Of a DNA stretch of 64,000 bases, positions 24,950 through 34,737 are shown in pieces. A program made the position numbers and the translations under genes. Source of the stretch: Lumnitzera littorea. Taxonomy: Eukaryota; Streptophyta; Magnoliopsida; Myrtales; Combretaceae. The stretch lies in assembly GCA_024138015.1 (NCBI GenBank), contig JAMXBB010000006.1, positions 76,662,135 to 76,726,134 on the forward strand, read 5' to 3'. The notes under the pieces are model-generated. The model was not told where the DNA came from. It made no database searches and was given only the letters and a program-made list of their open reading frames with translations. Position 1 is the stretch's first letter, and the number at the start of each line of letters is the position of its first letter.

Positions 24950-26449
24950 CCCTAATCCTTTCATTTAATTTTCAATTTCCAAAATTATGGTTCAATAAGT
25001 GAATCATTCAACCATGAATTATGAAAATATTAGGTTCTCAATACTTCTTAACTGATGAAATCATAGGTAACTAATTTTGTGGATCAATATCTAACCTATA
25101 AATTTATCATCTAAATCATATGAACACTAATATTCAATATAGCTTAATTAATTAGAAACTTATTCAATTACCTAATTTATGCACAATTTAATTTCTCAAA
25201 GCATTTGAGTATCAAGCATGACAAGTTCCTTTATCAACACGGATTAAAATCATCTATTATTTAAGCAATGATATTTTTCTCTCACTTTCTCTCTCTTTCT
25301 TTCTCTTTCTATGGTTTTCTATAGCTTTGCATCTCTTTCCTTAATTGAATCCTTGTAAAGCACAAATCTTTTTCAATATTATTAGCGTATAATCAACATA
25401 TAACACATTTCATCACATTATAGACATTAGATCATTTTGATAACATGAGATCTACACACTTAATTCGAGGGGATTATTTAATCTCAATTGACTTATTACG
25501 CTATTGAGATTCCTAATCTTATCTTAGTGGAAATCAGCCTCTAAGTTAACTAGACTCACATCTCTAGCTGATTCCTAATCCTAAGACCCTCTCTATTTGC
25601 ATCGATATTAAATAGAGCATCTTAATACTGTATGAAGTACCTAGATCTCGCTATTAGGCCATCATAATCCGAAGAAATTAAATACCTAATCTCTAATAGT
25701 TATACTTGTCTGTTTACTACAAGCGGCATGACTCTATAGCAAACTCAAGCATTAAATTAATCCCACTGTTAATATTAATTTAACATAATAAAAGCGGTGT
25801 AACTAGATTGCAATAAGCAAAATACTGAAAGAATTTCATAAATAAAATTTCCTCTATAAACATAGGGTTCAACAACGGTGTACTAAGTTTATTGGAATAA
25901 TGACATAAAAACTAAGAAAAGAAAAGACATGGTAGAGAAGCCCCTTTGTAATATTTTAAAACCTAACAACTACTTAGGAGGCTCTCTCTATAACCATTGG
26001 CTTAAGGATCCATTTATAGGCAATGCTCCTAAGATTAAAAAGAAAACTTGATAAAAATAGAATACTAGTATTCACAATGTCTTCATGCCCCTAGCATATG
26101 GCTACGATGGTAGCCCATGGTTGTGCCTTTTACATGAAACTTTTAAAATTCAAAATAAATTCTTTACGAGAGGACTAAGAGTAAGGACCATGAGTGTGGT
26201 CCATAACTGTAGTCATTGTTAGACTTCCATTTTTACTCGAAATTTCTCTGCTTCACTCCTTATTAATATTTTTGCTCCTAATGTGCTAAAAATTGCCCAA
26301 AAATCCTTAAAATCTTTACAAAGTGCTTCTGAACTGCTTAAAAACAACAAATAACCAAATTAAGCTCAAAATAACATCAAATTAACAAGAATGAAGTTGA
26401 AGCTATTGCACAATTGCTATAAAAAATATATGCTATTTTTGCATTATCA
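24950..26449 (-). mobile_element. Athila 5' LTR
   Basis: The part from about 25,728 to 26,449 is proven as an LTR by its match to the split left LTR (7,894-8,293 plus 21,678-21,999). On the minus strand it begins tgataatgcaaaaatagc. Everything left of 25,728 has no partner in the window. The extension to about 24,950 is inferred from the usual 1.3-1.9 kb length of Athila LTRs. No PBS for tRNA-Asp is seen, and gag-pol is absent, so a large deletion joined the LTR side to the ORF-1 region. Confidence 0.65.
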
Positions 26450-26765
26450 GGGTGATTACCCTTTATATGATTGTGATGATTGTATGTGTATTGATTGAAT
26501 TTGCTACATGAAGCACACTATGATGTTTTGTTTAATGTATTAAATATTGGCTGATCATGATATTGTTGATGTGCTATGCTAACATGAAGCAAATGCTAGG
26601 TGCTAACCTTACCTCCTAAGGTGTTCAATTAAGTAAACCTGACACCGAGGTCTTTAGAAACGAAAAGGGAAAAGGGATAAAGCTTAAGTCTGGCTAAAAG
26701 AACAACTACATAAGCTTGGTGGCTTTGCTCCATATTCATATGAGATTTGGTTAATGCATTTATGG
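26450..26765 (+). repeat. F-family LTR fragment, left part (target of Tat-D)
   Basis: Resembles Del-F LTR 11,470-11,790: tgtattgattgaat, ccttaaggtgtt-like cctcctaaggtgttcaa, ttaagtaaacc, and agatttggttaatgcattta. It continues after Tat-D at 31,300-31,394 (tggcatggtacaagaaggag against tggcatggcatgctaaggac). Confidence 0.55.
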
Positions 26766-27068
26766 TGTTGATAGGCATTTTTGGATAATTATTATGTAGA
26801 CTTATATTACTTAGTCTAATATATAAGCTTGGTCCAATGACTCAATCTAAGAACAATCCTCATAAACTTACTATAAATACCAGCCAAGACCTTAGGTAAA
26901 GAGGGTCCATTTTATCAACACCATAACTACTTGATATCTCTTTTTATATGAGGAAGGAACTACCTTAGGCATCAGAATGGCCACGTTGGAGCACTCCCCA
27001 GCGCCCCTCAAAGCTATTTTCATGTTTTGCAAGTATTCATATACCGAAACAAGAATCACCCATCAACA
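26766..27068 (+). repeat. 5' LTR of Tat-D
   Basis: Begins tgttgataggcattttt and ends cccatcaaca, with 6-bp perfect terminal inversion tgttga/tcaaca. Pairs with 30,980-31,299. A TATA motif (ctataaatac) is at 26,871-26,880. Confidence 0.9.
26871..26880 (+). promoter_or_regulatory. TATA box of the Tat-D LTR
   Basis: cttactataaataccagc is conserved as cttactataaatgccagc in the 3' LTR near 31,081. Role inferred from motif and position. Confidence 0.5.
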
Positions 27069-27090
27069 ATTGGTGCTGTCTGTGGGAAAC
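27069..27090 (+). other. Primer-binding site of Tat-D
   Basis: attggtgctgtctgtgggaa immediately follows the LTR end. It is a slightly changed form of the attggcgccgtctgtgggaa site typical of dicot Tat-lineage elements. Confidence 0.75.
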
Positions 27091-27859
27091 GAAGTAAAAA
27101 GAAAGAAAAAGGGTTATCTACTATGATGATCTTGGTTGATTTTTCCTAAAATTACTGGTGCAATATTTCTTCTTGTCTTGGATTTCCACAAGTATAATTC
27201 AATATGTTATATTTTCTGTATTTTCTCTAAATCTAGAAAACTTGTTGGTTGCTTGAGAAGTTATATTGGTTTCTTGGACTTTCCTCCTTCTTCTAGATGT
27301 GTTTACGTTTTAAAAATGAAAGAATGAAAACTACTGAGTAACCACCACTGCACCACGTGTTGAAGAGGTTGGTACTTCATTGAAAATAACCTGATCCTAC
27401 ATAGGAGGAGAATGATTGAATTATACCACAAATCATGCTATTGAATTACCTCCTATTGGAAAATGCTTAAGTAACTGATGAAGGTGGTGCAATGTGTTCA
27501 TTTTGCCTTCAGTGGTGCTTTCCCTTGATATGAGGTTAGATAGGAGATTCGCCAGTGCAGCAACTACAATTTCGGCTGCATCCTTGGATGGAACTTCAGC
27601 TTATTAGTTAAAGGCCTTATAACTCCTTTCAATATATAAGATATCTTGCTAGATGCTTTACCCTTGGCGGGATCTCATGATGGGGAAGTTGCTTGAAAAT
27701 CAAGCTGCGAGTCGTAGATTCAAGTTGTTGTTAAGTGCTTTGATCCATTGAATACTGCAGTACAAGAGTTCATGTATGCGTAAGCAGAGCTCTTTACCAT
27801 GCCAACTTGACCTCCAACAAGCGAATCGAGCACCAAGCTCCTTTTGACCAAGCACCAAT

Positions 27860-28460
27860 TCGTAGTTCATGCCATGCCGAGAAAGTTCTATCGGCTTGCA
27901 AAGTTGCCAAGAAGCTGAGTATTTCCAAGTAATTCGAGCTTCTCCGAGCGATGTGACAGGAGCCCGAGCTCCAAGCTCATTTCACCCGAGCTTTGGCTTG
28001 TAGTTTGTGCCACGCCAAGCAATTTTCTATCGACCTACAACTATTGCCGAGAAGCCGATTACACAAGGACCAAGCTCAACGCATGCACTGATAAAATAGA
28101 TTATGTAGCAAGCAAAACAAAGTCCAAGTTTCCATCCACTGTATGGCGCTGATCAAATCCATACACCGTACTTTAAGAAGGCCGAGAAAATCCAAAGCAT
28201 TATTCACCGAGTGCCGAGGCATCAACATTAGTTGGATCATTGCGGTGTTTCAGCTTGGAAATCAGTTTCTCATCACCTTAGATCACTGCATAGCTCGACC
28301 TCGCATTGAATCAGTCTATGGTCCATGCCGTGTCAAGCAATTTTTGTCGGCCTCCAAGTAGTCAAGATGCCGAGTTCTTCAGAGCAATCGAATTCTAGAG
28401 CACCATGCCGTGTCGAGAGATTTCTATCATCCTGCCAGCGGTCGAGAGGCTGAGTAAGCT
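27860..28460 (+). repeat. Diverged repeats inside Tat-D
   Basis: At least four copies of a unit of about 60 bp built on catgccgtgccgag, then ttctatcggcc, then gccgagnagccgagta. They lie near 27,868, 28,008, 28,320 and 28,400, with a weaker copy near 28,830-28,920. Spacing is irregular (about 85-310 bp), so this is an old, eroded array. Confidence 0.5.
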
Positions 28461-29255
28461 ATTATTTAATTAAAATCCCAACTCTATTCAGTAAACAATT
28501 GCAGCAATTCCATGGCAGCTACTACCGAACAGTTTAAAATTTGACACAAGTATGGCAAGAAATCTCTCTCTTCCATAGGATTTAGGTTTTGCCTTATGTG
28601 TAGCAGCATTCCACCCGATGGCATAAGCTACCTAAGGTACCTTTTCAATAACTTTAGCAAATCTTATCCAAGTTCTTTGTTGTATTGGAATATTATACCC
28701 CTTGGACAGGGGAATTAAGCAAATAGTTAGTTTCTTGGATTTTTGAGCAATTCAGTCATCTATAATGTGCACAAATCCAAGCTTACACGTAATCAAGTAT
28801 ATTCGAGTCATACCATGCCTCCAATCTCCATGCCAGTCACCCAGTCGCTGATCGAGAACTGACACCGAGTATTTCTATAGGCCTTCAAATGTGTCGAGTA
28901 ACTCAAAATGCCGAGTTATCGCTACACACTGTGGCCGAGTAGCCAAAATTCCATATTTGTGCCGAGTTTTGTGGACAGTGCTATGGCATTTTAGAGTGCT
29001 CAACAATCTTTAGCAAGGAAGTGATCAATCGCACTAGCCCAACTCGTGCTTACTAATTGGAAGTTTCGAGTATTAGTTCAAGCTATTGACATTATGTTCG
29101 ACACAACTGCAATTCGATAACCTAAGGCTATATTGTAGCTCGGCTTCTCGGCCACAGACTGCCAAGAAACTTCAAACGCCGACTAAGTATTCAAAGCCCG
29201 AAAGAAGCAATTCTCTATAATTTTGGGCCGAAGTGCACACACCAAAGCTGAGCTT

Positions 29256-29420
29256 CTCTCTGTCACAGCATGTGCTGCTTAAACGTATGGAACTATCAGC
29301 AATGCAACAAAATGTGAAGTCCTCAAGTCGAACAATTTTTATCCTTCTCTCTGTCACAGCATGTGCTGATGGATATGGGACCATCAGTTGAACTTTCAGC
29401 TATTACTTAATTTTTATCCT
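29256..29420 (+). repeat. Direct repeat of about 87 bp in Tat-D
   Basis: cttctctctgtcacagcatg starts at about 29,256 and again at about 29,343. The following bases also agree in part (tatggaactatcag against tatgggaccatcag), as do the leads tttttatccttct. Confidence 0.65.
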
Positions 29421-30374
29421 TCTTGACCTGCTTGTCCCCCAAAATCGAGCAGTGTATACTTCACCATGCCATCTTGAGTTTGCAGACGAGATCACAAGCA
29501 GCCCCGAAGAACTGAGCTCCTTGCTAACTAAACTTTATTGCCAAGTTGTTCTTTGACTTAACAAAGCCAAGTACTAGTAGAACATGGAACCAAGTAGACC
29601 ACTCACGATCTAGGCTGAAGTTGTTGACTTGAACCAAGAGGGCAGAATTGATGTCAGTCAGTTTTGTACAACCAGACCAAGCAACTTCAGCAGCTGTACA
29701 ACATGGGAGGATAAGCCGAACTTTTTGGTACTTGTTGGTACTTTGTACTTTCTTCACTCATCTAAGCTAGATCACAATCGAACATTGAAATCCAAGCTCC
29801 ATTTTAACTGAATGCTAATTACGGGCATTGAGTTTTAAACTTCATAACAATGTTGAATCCTTCTTGGGCTGACCTACATGATATGGACAACTCTGACTCA
29901 TGCCGAAGATGCATGTTGAGCTTTCAACAATAGTGGCTGAGCGACTGTAGCACATGCCAAGCAATTCACGTGCTCACTCTGGCTCGTTCATAAAAGATGA
30001 GTAAAACATCTTTATCATTATTTATAAATCATTTGATTTTCTTTATAATATTTCTTTATGTTGTGCAATGTGTCAATTAATTGACGATGTTCATACTTGA
30101 TTCACGCATAATGTATTATTTATCTATGTGATGCTTTAATGAGAGTTCAAAGATGGGATTAGGGTTAGAGAAACACCCTTAATTTTTAGCCCACGCAAAG
30201 TATAACTTGCTAATGGGTTACTCCTAAATAGCTTTAAGCCTTACGTACTACGGGTGACGAGCAAATCACAAAGCGCTAACTCATAGGTCCTATACTTTAA
30301 CGAACTAGAGACTAGTTAGCCTACTTTACAACTTAGCACATGTCATGCCTAACTTAAGCAACTTTCATGCTTTC

Positions 30375-30830
30375 CCAATCCTTTTAAGGCACATTAGCCT
30401 CTCCAGGCTCCCACCTCTTCAGGCGTTCCTTACCTCTTGAGGCTCCTTACCTCTTCAAGTATACTCTCCTCTTTAGGTGCCCTTTGCCTCTTCAGGTGCT
30501 CTAGCCTTTTCAAGCACACTAGCCTCTTTAGGCTTTCACCTCTTCAAGCACTCCTTGCCTCTTCAAGCATACTCGCCTCTTTAGGCGCTCTTTGCCTCTT
30601 TAGGCACCCTAGCCTTTTTAGGCACATTAGCCTCTTTAGACTTTTGCCTCTTCGGGCACTCCTTACCTCTTTTAGGCATACTTGCCTTATTAGGTGCTCT
30701 TTCCCTCTTCAAGTGCCCTAGCCTTTTCAAGCACATTAGCCTCTTTAGGCTTTCGCCTCTTCAAGCACCCTCACCTATTCAGGCACTCCAGACTCTTCGA
30801 GTCTTCACCTTTCTAAGTATACCAATATTT
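30375..30830 (+). repeat. Higher-order minisatellite in the 3' region of Tat-D
   Basis: Monomers of about 18 bp on the theme gcctctttaggcnctct. Six monomers form a higher-order unit of about 108 bp, starting at 30,433, 30,539, 30,647 and 30,756 (the last partial). Within each higher-order unit the order of variants is kept: cactcc, catactc, gcgctct, gcacc, gcacattagcc, ctttcg. Because both periods are multiples of three, one frame stays open for 94 codons (30,437-30,721). The array lies about 130 bp before the PPT. Confidence 0.85.
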
Positions 30831-30960
30831 GTAATACTTTGACCACTCCCACCTTTTGCCTCTTTAAGCACTCTAGCCTCATCAGGCTAAGATTGCAAAC
30901 TTGTCCAAAAACTCTATAAAATCAACCTCCCTAAATACTCTTTTTTTCGACTTGATCACC

Positions 30961-30979
30961 AAAGAGAGTGGCGGGCGAG
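30961..30979 (+). other. Polypurine tract of Tat-D
   Basis: aaagagagtggcgggcgag directly precedes the 3' LTR start tgttgatagg. Typical PPT position and composition. Confidence 0.8.
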
Positions 30980-31299
30980 TGTTGATAGGCATTTTTGGAT
31001 AATTATTATATAGGCTTATATTACTAGGTCCAATATCTAAGCTCGATCCAATGACTCAGTCCAAGGACAATCCCTATAGACTTACTATAAATGCCAGCTA
31101 AGACCTCAGGAAATGGGGGTCTCTTTCATTCTCTCAAAACCATAACTACTTAATATCTCTCTTTACATAAGGAATGAACTAACTTAGATATCAGAGTGGC
31201 CATGCCGGACCACCTTCCAGTGCCCCTAGAAGCCGTTTTCATGTTTTGCAAGTGTTCGTATATCGAAACAAGAATCACCACGAGAATCACCCGTCAACA
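30980..31299 (+). repeat. 3' LTR of Tat-D
   Basis: Matches the 5' LTR throughout. It is longer mainly because of a 12-bp duplication near its end (agaatcaccacgagaatcac, against agaatcacc once). It ends cccgtcaaca. Confidence 0.9.
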
Positions 31300-31394
31300 T
31301 GTGGCATGGTACAAGAAGGAGCCATAAGTCAGATTTTTGAAACTTATGATTTTGCAAGGATAAGTTTTCAAAGTTGAGTTTTTGTGCACATATA
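31300..31394 (+). repeat. F-family LTR fragment, right part (target of Del-C)
   Basis: Continues 26,450-26,765 after Tat-D (tggcatggtac, then gatttttgaaac-type sequence as in the Del-F LTR near 11,780-11,890). It stops at atata (31,390-31,394), the expected target-site half for Del-C, whose other copy lies outside the window. Confidence 0.5.
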
Positions 31395-34360
31395 TGTTAC
31401 ATCCTAACATAGCACATAATGTACCATTATATAGGAATACTTGTTTATATTCAACAAAAGTTCCATTAGTAACAAAAGATTATGACAATGGAGTTTAGCA
31501 TTACACTTGTTTACATAAAAGACTTCATCCCTTAAGCATAACTAAACCTAAAATATAGTACTGTTTTTTTTTTTTTGCTTTTACATATGTACAAAACCTT
31601 CAAGGAACTAAGATCAAAATATAGTAAGGCTTCTTCAAAAAGTAGCTAACTCCATCTTATGTGCTCTTAAAAGTCTTTCCCGTAACTGATGGTGATACCT
31701 AGTCAATTTTCTTCATAACTTAAGAATACACAAGTATTCCCTCAACTCTCGTAAGCTAAGTAAGAGTAGATATAACCAAAACATTGAACAAGCATAATAC
31801 ATATTAACAAACAAAAGTATCATAAGGCATTTAATTTCATCTTCGAAATTACCAAGACAAGAGTCTATGCAAGCAATATGTGCTATGCTCTTGTATATGA
31901 CATGCATCGGTACCTATATCCTAGCCCAACCTAGCTTTAATTCAAAGAGTTGACACTTTTGAGCATTTAGATACAATGTCCAAGAACATAAGCCCATAAA
32001 GAGCTGCTAAAACCCAGCATCTAGCTAGCTTAGTTAAAAACACATGAAGTGGCCAGAATTGATTGAGCAATGCAAATCTATACACTTAAAACCTAGCCTA
32101 ACAATATGCAAGTTTCTAGAAACTTGACCTGTAGCTTTTTTCGTGCCATGCTATGAATGCAACAAGCAATACAATAACTCGGTATCAGGTATGAATCTCA
32201 AGTTCCATATCATAAACATCTCAATTATCTTAATTCCAGCTTTGTCTCTCAACTTTACAATTCATTGCTTCATATAGGATTCACTTGGGTAAACACCTTA
32301 AATGACATATCAGTTTCCAAGTTCTCCAAGAAATAATACACATTGTCAAATTAGCTATACAATTTCAATTTACGACACAACCAACTCCAAGTCAAGTAGA
32401 CATAGGTCTACTTGCACAAAAATTGAATTATCCACTTACCAAGCTTAATAGTAGTGCAAAATCCTAAGTTTCATGATGTAGTTCTTTCTCACCTATCATA
32501 CCTAGGATATTGCACACATTTTCTAAGTCAACTATGGATCGAAACCAAACTTTTATAAGATTTTACTATCATGTTTTTGAACTTCATTTGGCCTTATCTT
32601 ACTCACTTTTTATCCAATTTTAGTAAACTTTATCTCAACACAATCGCTATTTCGAGTACTCTTAAAATATTTTAAGAAATAAAACTAATCAACATGGTTA
32701 TAAGTTCAAATATAATCTTTCTCATTACCAATTCAATCGTACGTTATTATAATCCTATAATTGACCTGAATAAGCTTTAATTCTACACTAAAAGTCCTAA
32801 AAATTACACTTCCCAACCATGTCCAACATCTATTATATGTTAGAAACACTAACCTTACATTATCTTAATAAATATCTTAATAGCATTATTTACTATTTTA
32901 CATATTAGGCTAATATTAGGAAAATACATAACAAATCGTATATAAGCCTGATTAATTCCATGAAAAATTTTATAAACTCATAAAAATATGTAGTTTCATA
33001 TTAACCATCCATGGTAATTATCTAGCATATTGCCTATTTTTACAAAAATAGCACTTTTAGCTCAAAATTAGGTAAATAAGCAAATTTAATTACAAGATAA
33101 AAATCAAGTATTCCAAACATCATTATAAACTTCCAAAAGTCAGGATATGTAGGGCTTATTCATTGATTTTATCAAAAACTAATTCCAATAAATCAACAAA
33201 GCTACTAGTTTTATTCAAAATAAATATAATAAATAGTAAACATGCTTATTTAAAAAAATTATTATTTCCAAAATTAAATAAAAATATTAATCATATTATA
33301 CACAAAAATTTGGCTCAAAACAACACTATTTAATATTTCTAAAATTAAAATTAAAATTCACCCAAATAGAGCATTTTCTTAAGCAACCCATATTTCCACT
33401 TAATATTTAATTAAAATAAAATTACAATAATAAACTACACTTAAAATAATCTCAAGAAACATTTTTCCATAATTAATTAACATGATTTGATATTTTTAGA
33501 AAATTAAAGAACTTATGGTAAAAAAAATGGCTTACCTCAATCGGCCATCTCTAACTACCCTCCATACGTTGGAAAAATTATTTAGCCACCACTCCTCGAA
33601 CCCAAAGTAGCAAAGTGTCAAGTTATTGATAGCTTAATGAACCACCAATGACCAGCTTGTGTTTAGTTTTTCTCCTATTTTTATTTTAATTTTTTTATTT
33701 CTTCTAAATTTTTGTTATATGAATTTAGTTTGCCAAAATTTCTAATTTTTGGTGTTGAGGGTTTGTTTATAGATTTAGAGTTAGGTAAGTTGATTAATCA
33801 TCATGCCACATGTGAAAATGTAGCTTAGGTGCAATTTTTCTATTTATCCTAAGCTGCTAGGTGTCATCTTCTTCTATTTAGGTTGTTTATTCATTAATCC
33901 AAGCTAATCCTAGGCTGCCACATCACTTTGATGACTCATCAAGTCATTTTCTAAATAATTTCAATTATTTCATGTTAGTTTATCCATATTTTATAAATTT
34001 TATATTAATATATATGCATATTTAATACATATAATGCATTTTCTATGTAAATACATATATGTTATATATAATTACACTTAATTTATTATTTTTATAAGTT
34101 AAATAACTTTTCTCGCTATATCTTGAAACTCAAATTTCATGTTTTCAATAATTATCGGTTTTATCGATAAATTGACATTTTTATCAAATTAATTCTTTTA
34201 TATAGATTATTTTGAAAATTGACTTTACTATGATATTTCTTCTAACTTTGTAGTCTTACTGTGAAGTTTGGACTAAAACAGATAACTTTGCTTGATACTT
34301 TAAATTTAGGGGCTCGAGACCTAAGGTAATCACATTGGCTTAGAACCTTGAGGTTTTACA
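31395..34360 (-). repeat. 3' LTR of Del-C
   Basis: On the minus strand it begins tgtaaaacctcaaggttc at 34,360 and ends taggatgtaaca at 31,395. The first about 680 bp from the left match 63,317-64,000 (tttatattcaacaa, agcattacacttgtt, gcataactaaacctaaa, cttcaaaaagtagct, catgcatcggtacc). Length 2,966 bp. No gene inside. Confidence 0.85.
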
Positions 34361-34400
34361 TCCTACTCCCCTAAAAAAAAAGTTTCATCCTTGAAACTTA
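34361..34400 (-). other. Polypurine tract and 3' internal end of Del-C
   Basis: On the minus strand: tttcaaggatgaaac, then a T-run, then aggggagtaggatg and the LTR. This is the classic Del/Tekay 3' junction and fixes the orientation of the element. Confidence 0.85.
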
Positions 34401-34470
34401 ACTATGAGTTAAATTATGTGTATTTCAAACTTTATTTTAGGAAAAACAATTGATGATAGAATCACTAACC

Positions 34471-34732
34471 TTACGTAAACAGTTCATGGTATTGAGCCAT
34501 CATTGACTCAATGGACTCGCATGTTGCTTCTTTAATAGTGTGTTTGTTCCATAGGACCTTCACATATTCAATGTCTCGATTCCTTAATCTTTCAAACTTT
34601 ACATCCAAAATATGAACTAGATGCTCTATATATGTAAGGTTTTCTTTCAACTCTACTAGAGGTACATCCAATATCATTGCTAGATCAGCTACAAACTTTC
34701 TCAAAGTTGAAACATAAAACACATTATGAATT
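34471..34732 (-). pseudogene. Del-C integrase, C-terminal part
   Basis: An open frame of 83 codons that starts FYVSTLRKFVAD, then ILDVPLVELKENL, ILDVKFERLRNRDIEYVKVL and W..H..KEATCES. This is the C-terminal end of Del/Tekay integrase after the GPY/F-like module, a stretch that in functional relatives leads into a chromodomain-like tail. The reading frame is cut at the target duplication of Gypsy-A. The preceding residues (LELPNNMVG) are at 58,817-58,880, on the other side of the insertion. Confidence 0.85.
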
Positions 34733-34737
34733 CCTAC

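Larger units (their letters stand above)
27091..30374 (+). other. Tat-D internal domain, non-coding
   Basis: No gag, protease, RT or integrase motif on either strand; the longest open frames are under 80 codons and unlike known families. The sequence is less AT-rich than the rest of the window, with frequent gccgag, ccaagctc and catgcc words. Repeated blocks are listed separately. Confidence 0.6.
26766..31299 (+). mobile_element. Tat-D: non-autonomous Tat-like LTR retrotransposon, complete
   Basis: A 4,534-bp element with LTRs 26,766-27,068 and 30,980-31,299, PBS and PPT in the right places. It is flanked by tatgg (26,761-26,765) and tgtgg (31,300-31,304), a 5-bp target duplication with one mismatch. 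F-family LTR sequence reads on across the flanks. The 3.9-kb internal region has no gag or pol. Instead it is visibly richer in G and C than its surroundings and full of diverged repeats, ending in a minisatellite. It would need proteins from an autonomous partner. The type compares with LARD/TR-GAG-like derivatives of the Tat lineage, but no gag is seen. Confidence 0.85.

Noticed and set aside
30437..30721. 94-codon open frame of Leu/Ser/Phe-rich repeats
   Set aside because: It is the translation of the Tat-D minisatellite. It stays open because the repeat periods are multiples of three, and no start context or family supports a protein.
30375..30830. Regular short repeats that could suggest a CRISPR array
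   Set aside because: There are no unique spacers between the units, monomers are directly adjacent, and the context is a plant retrotransposon.
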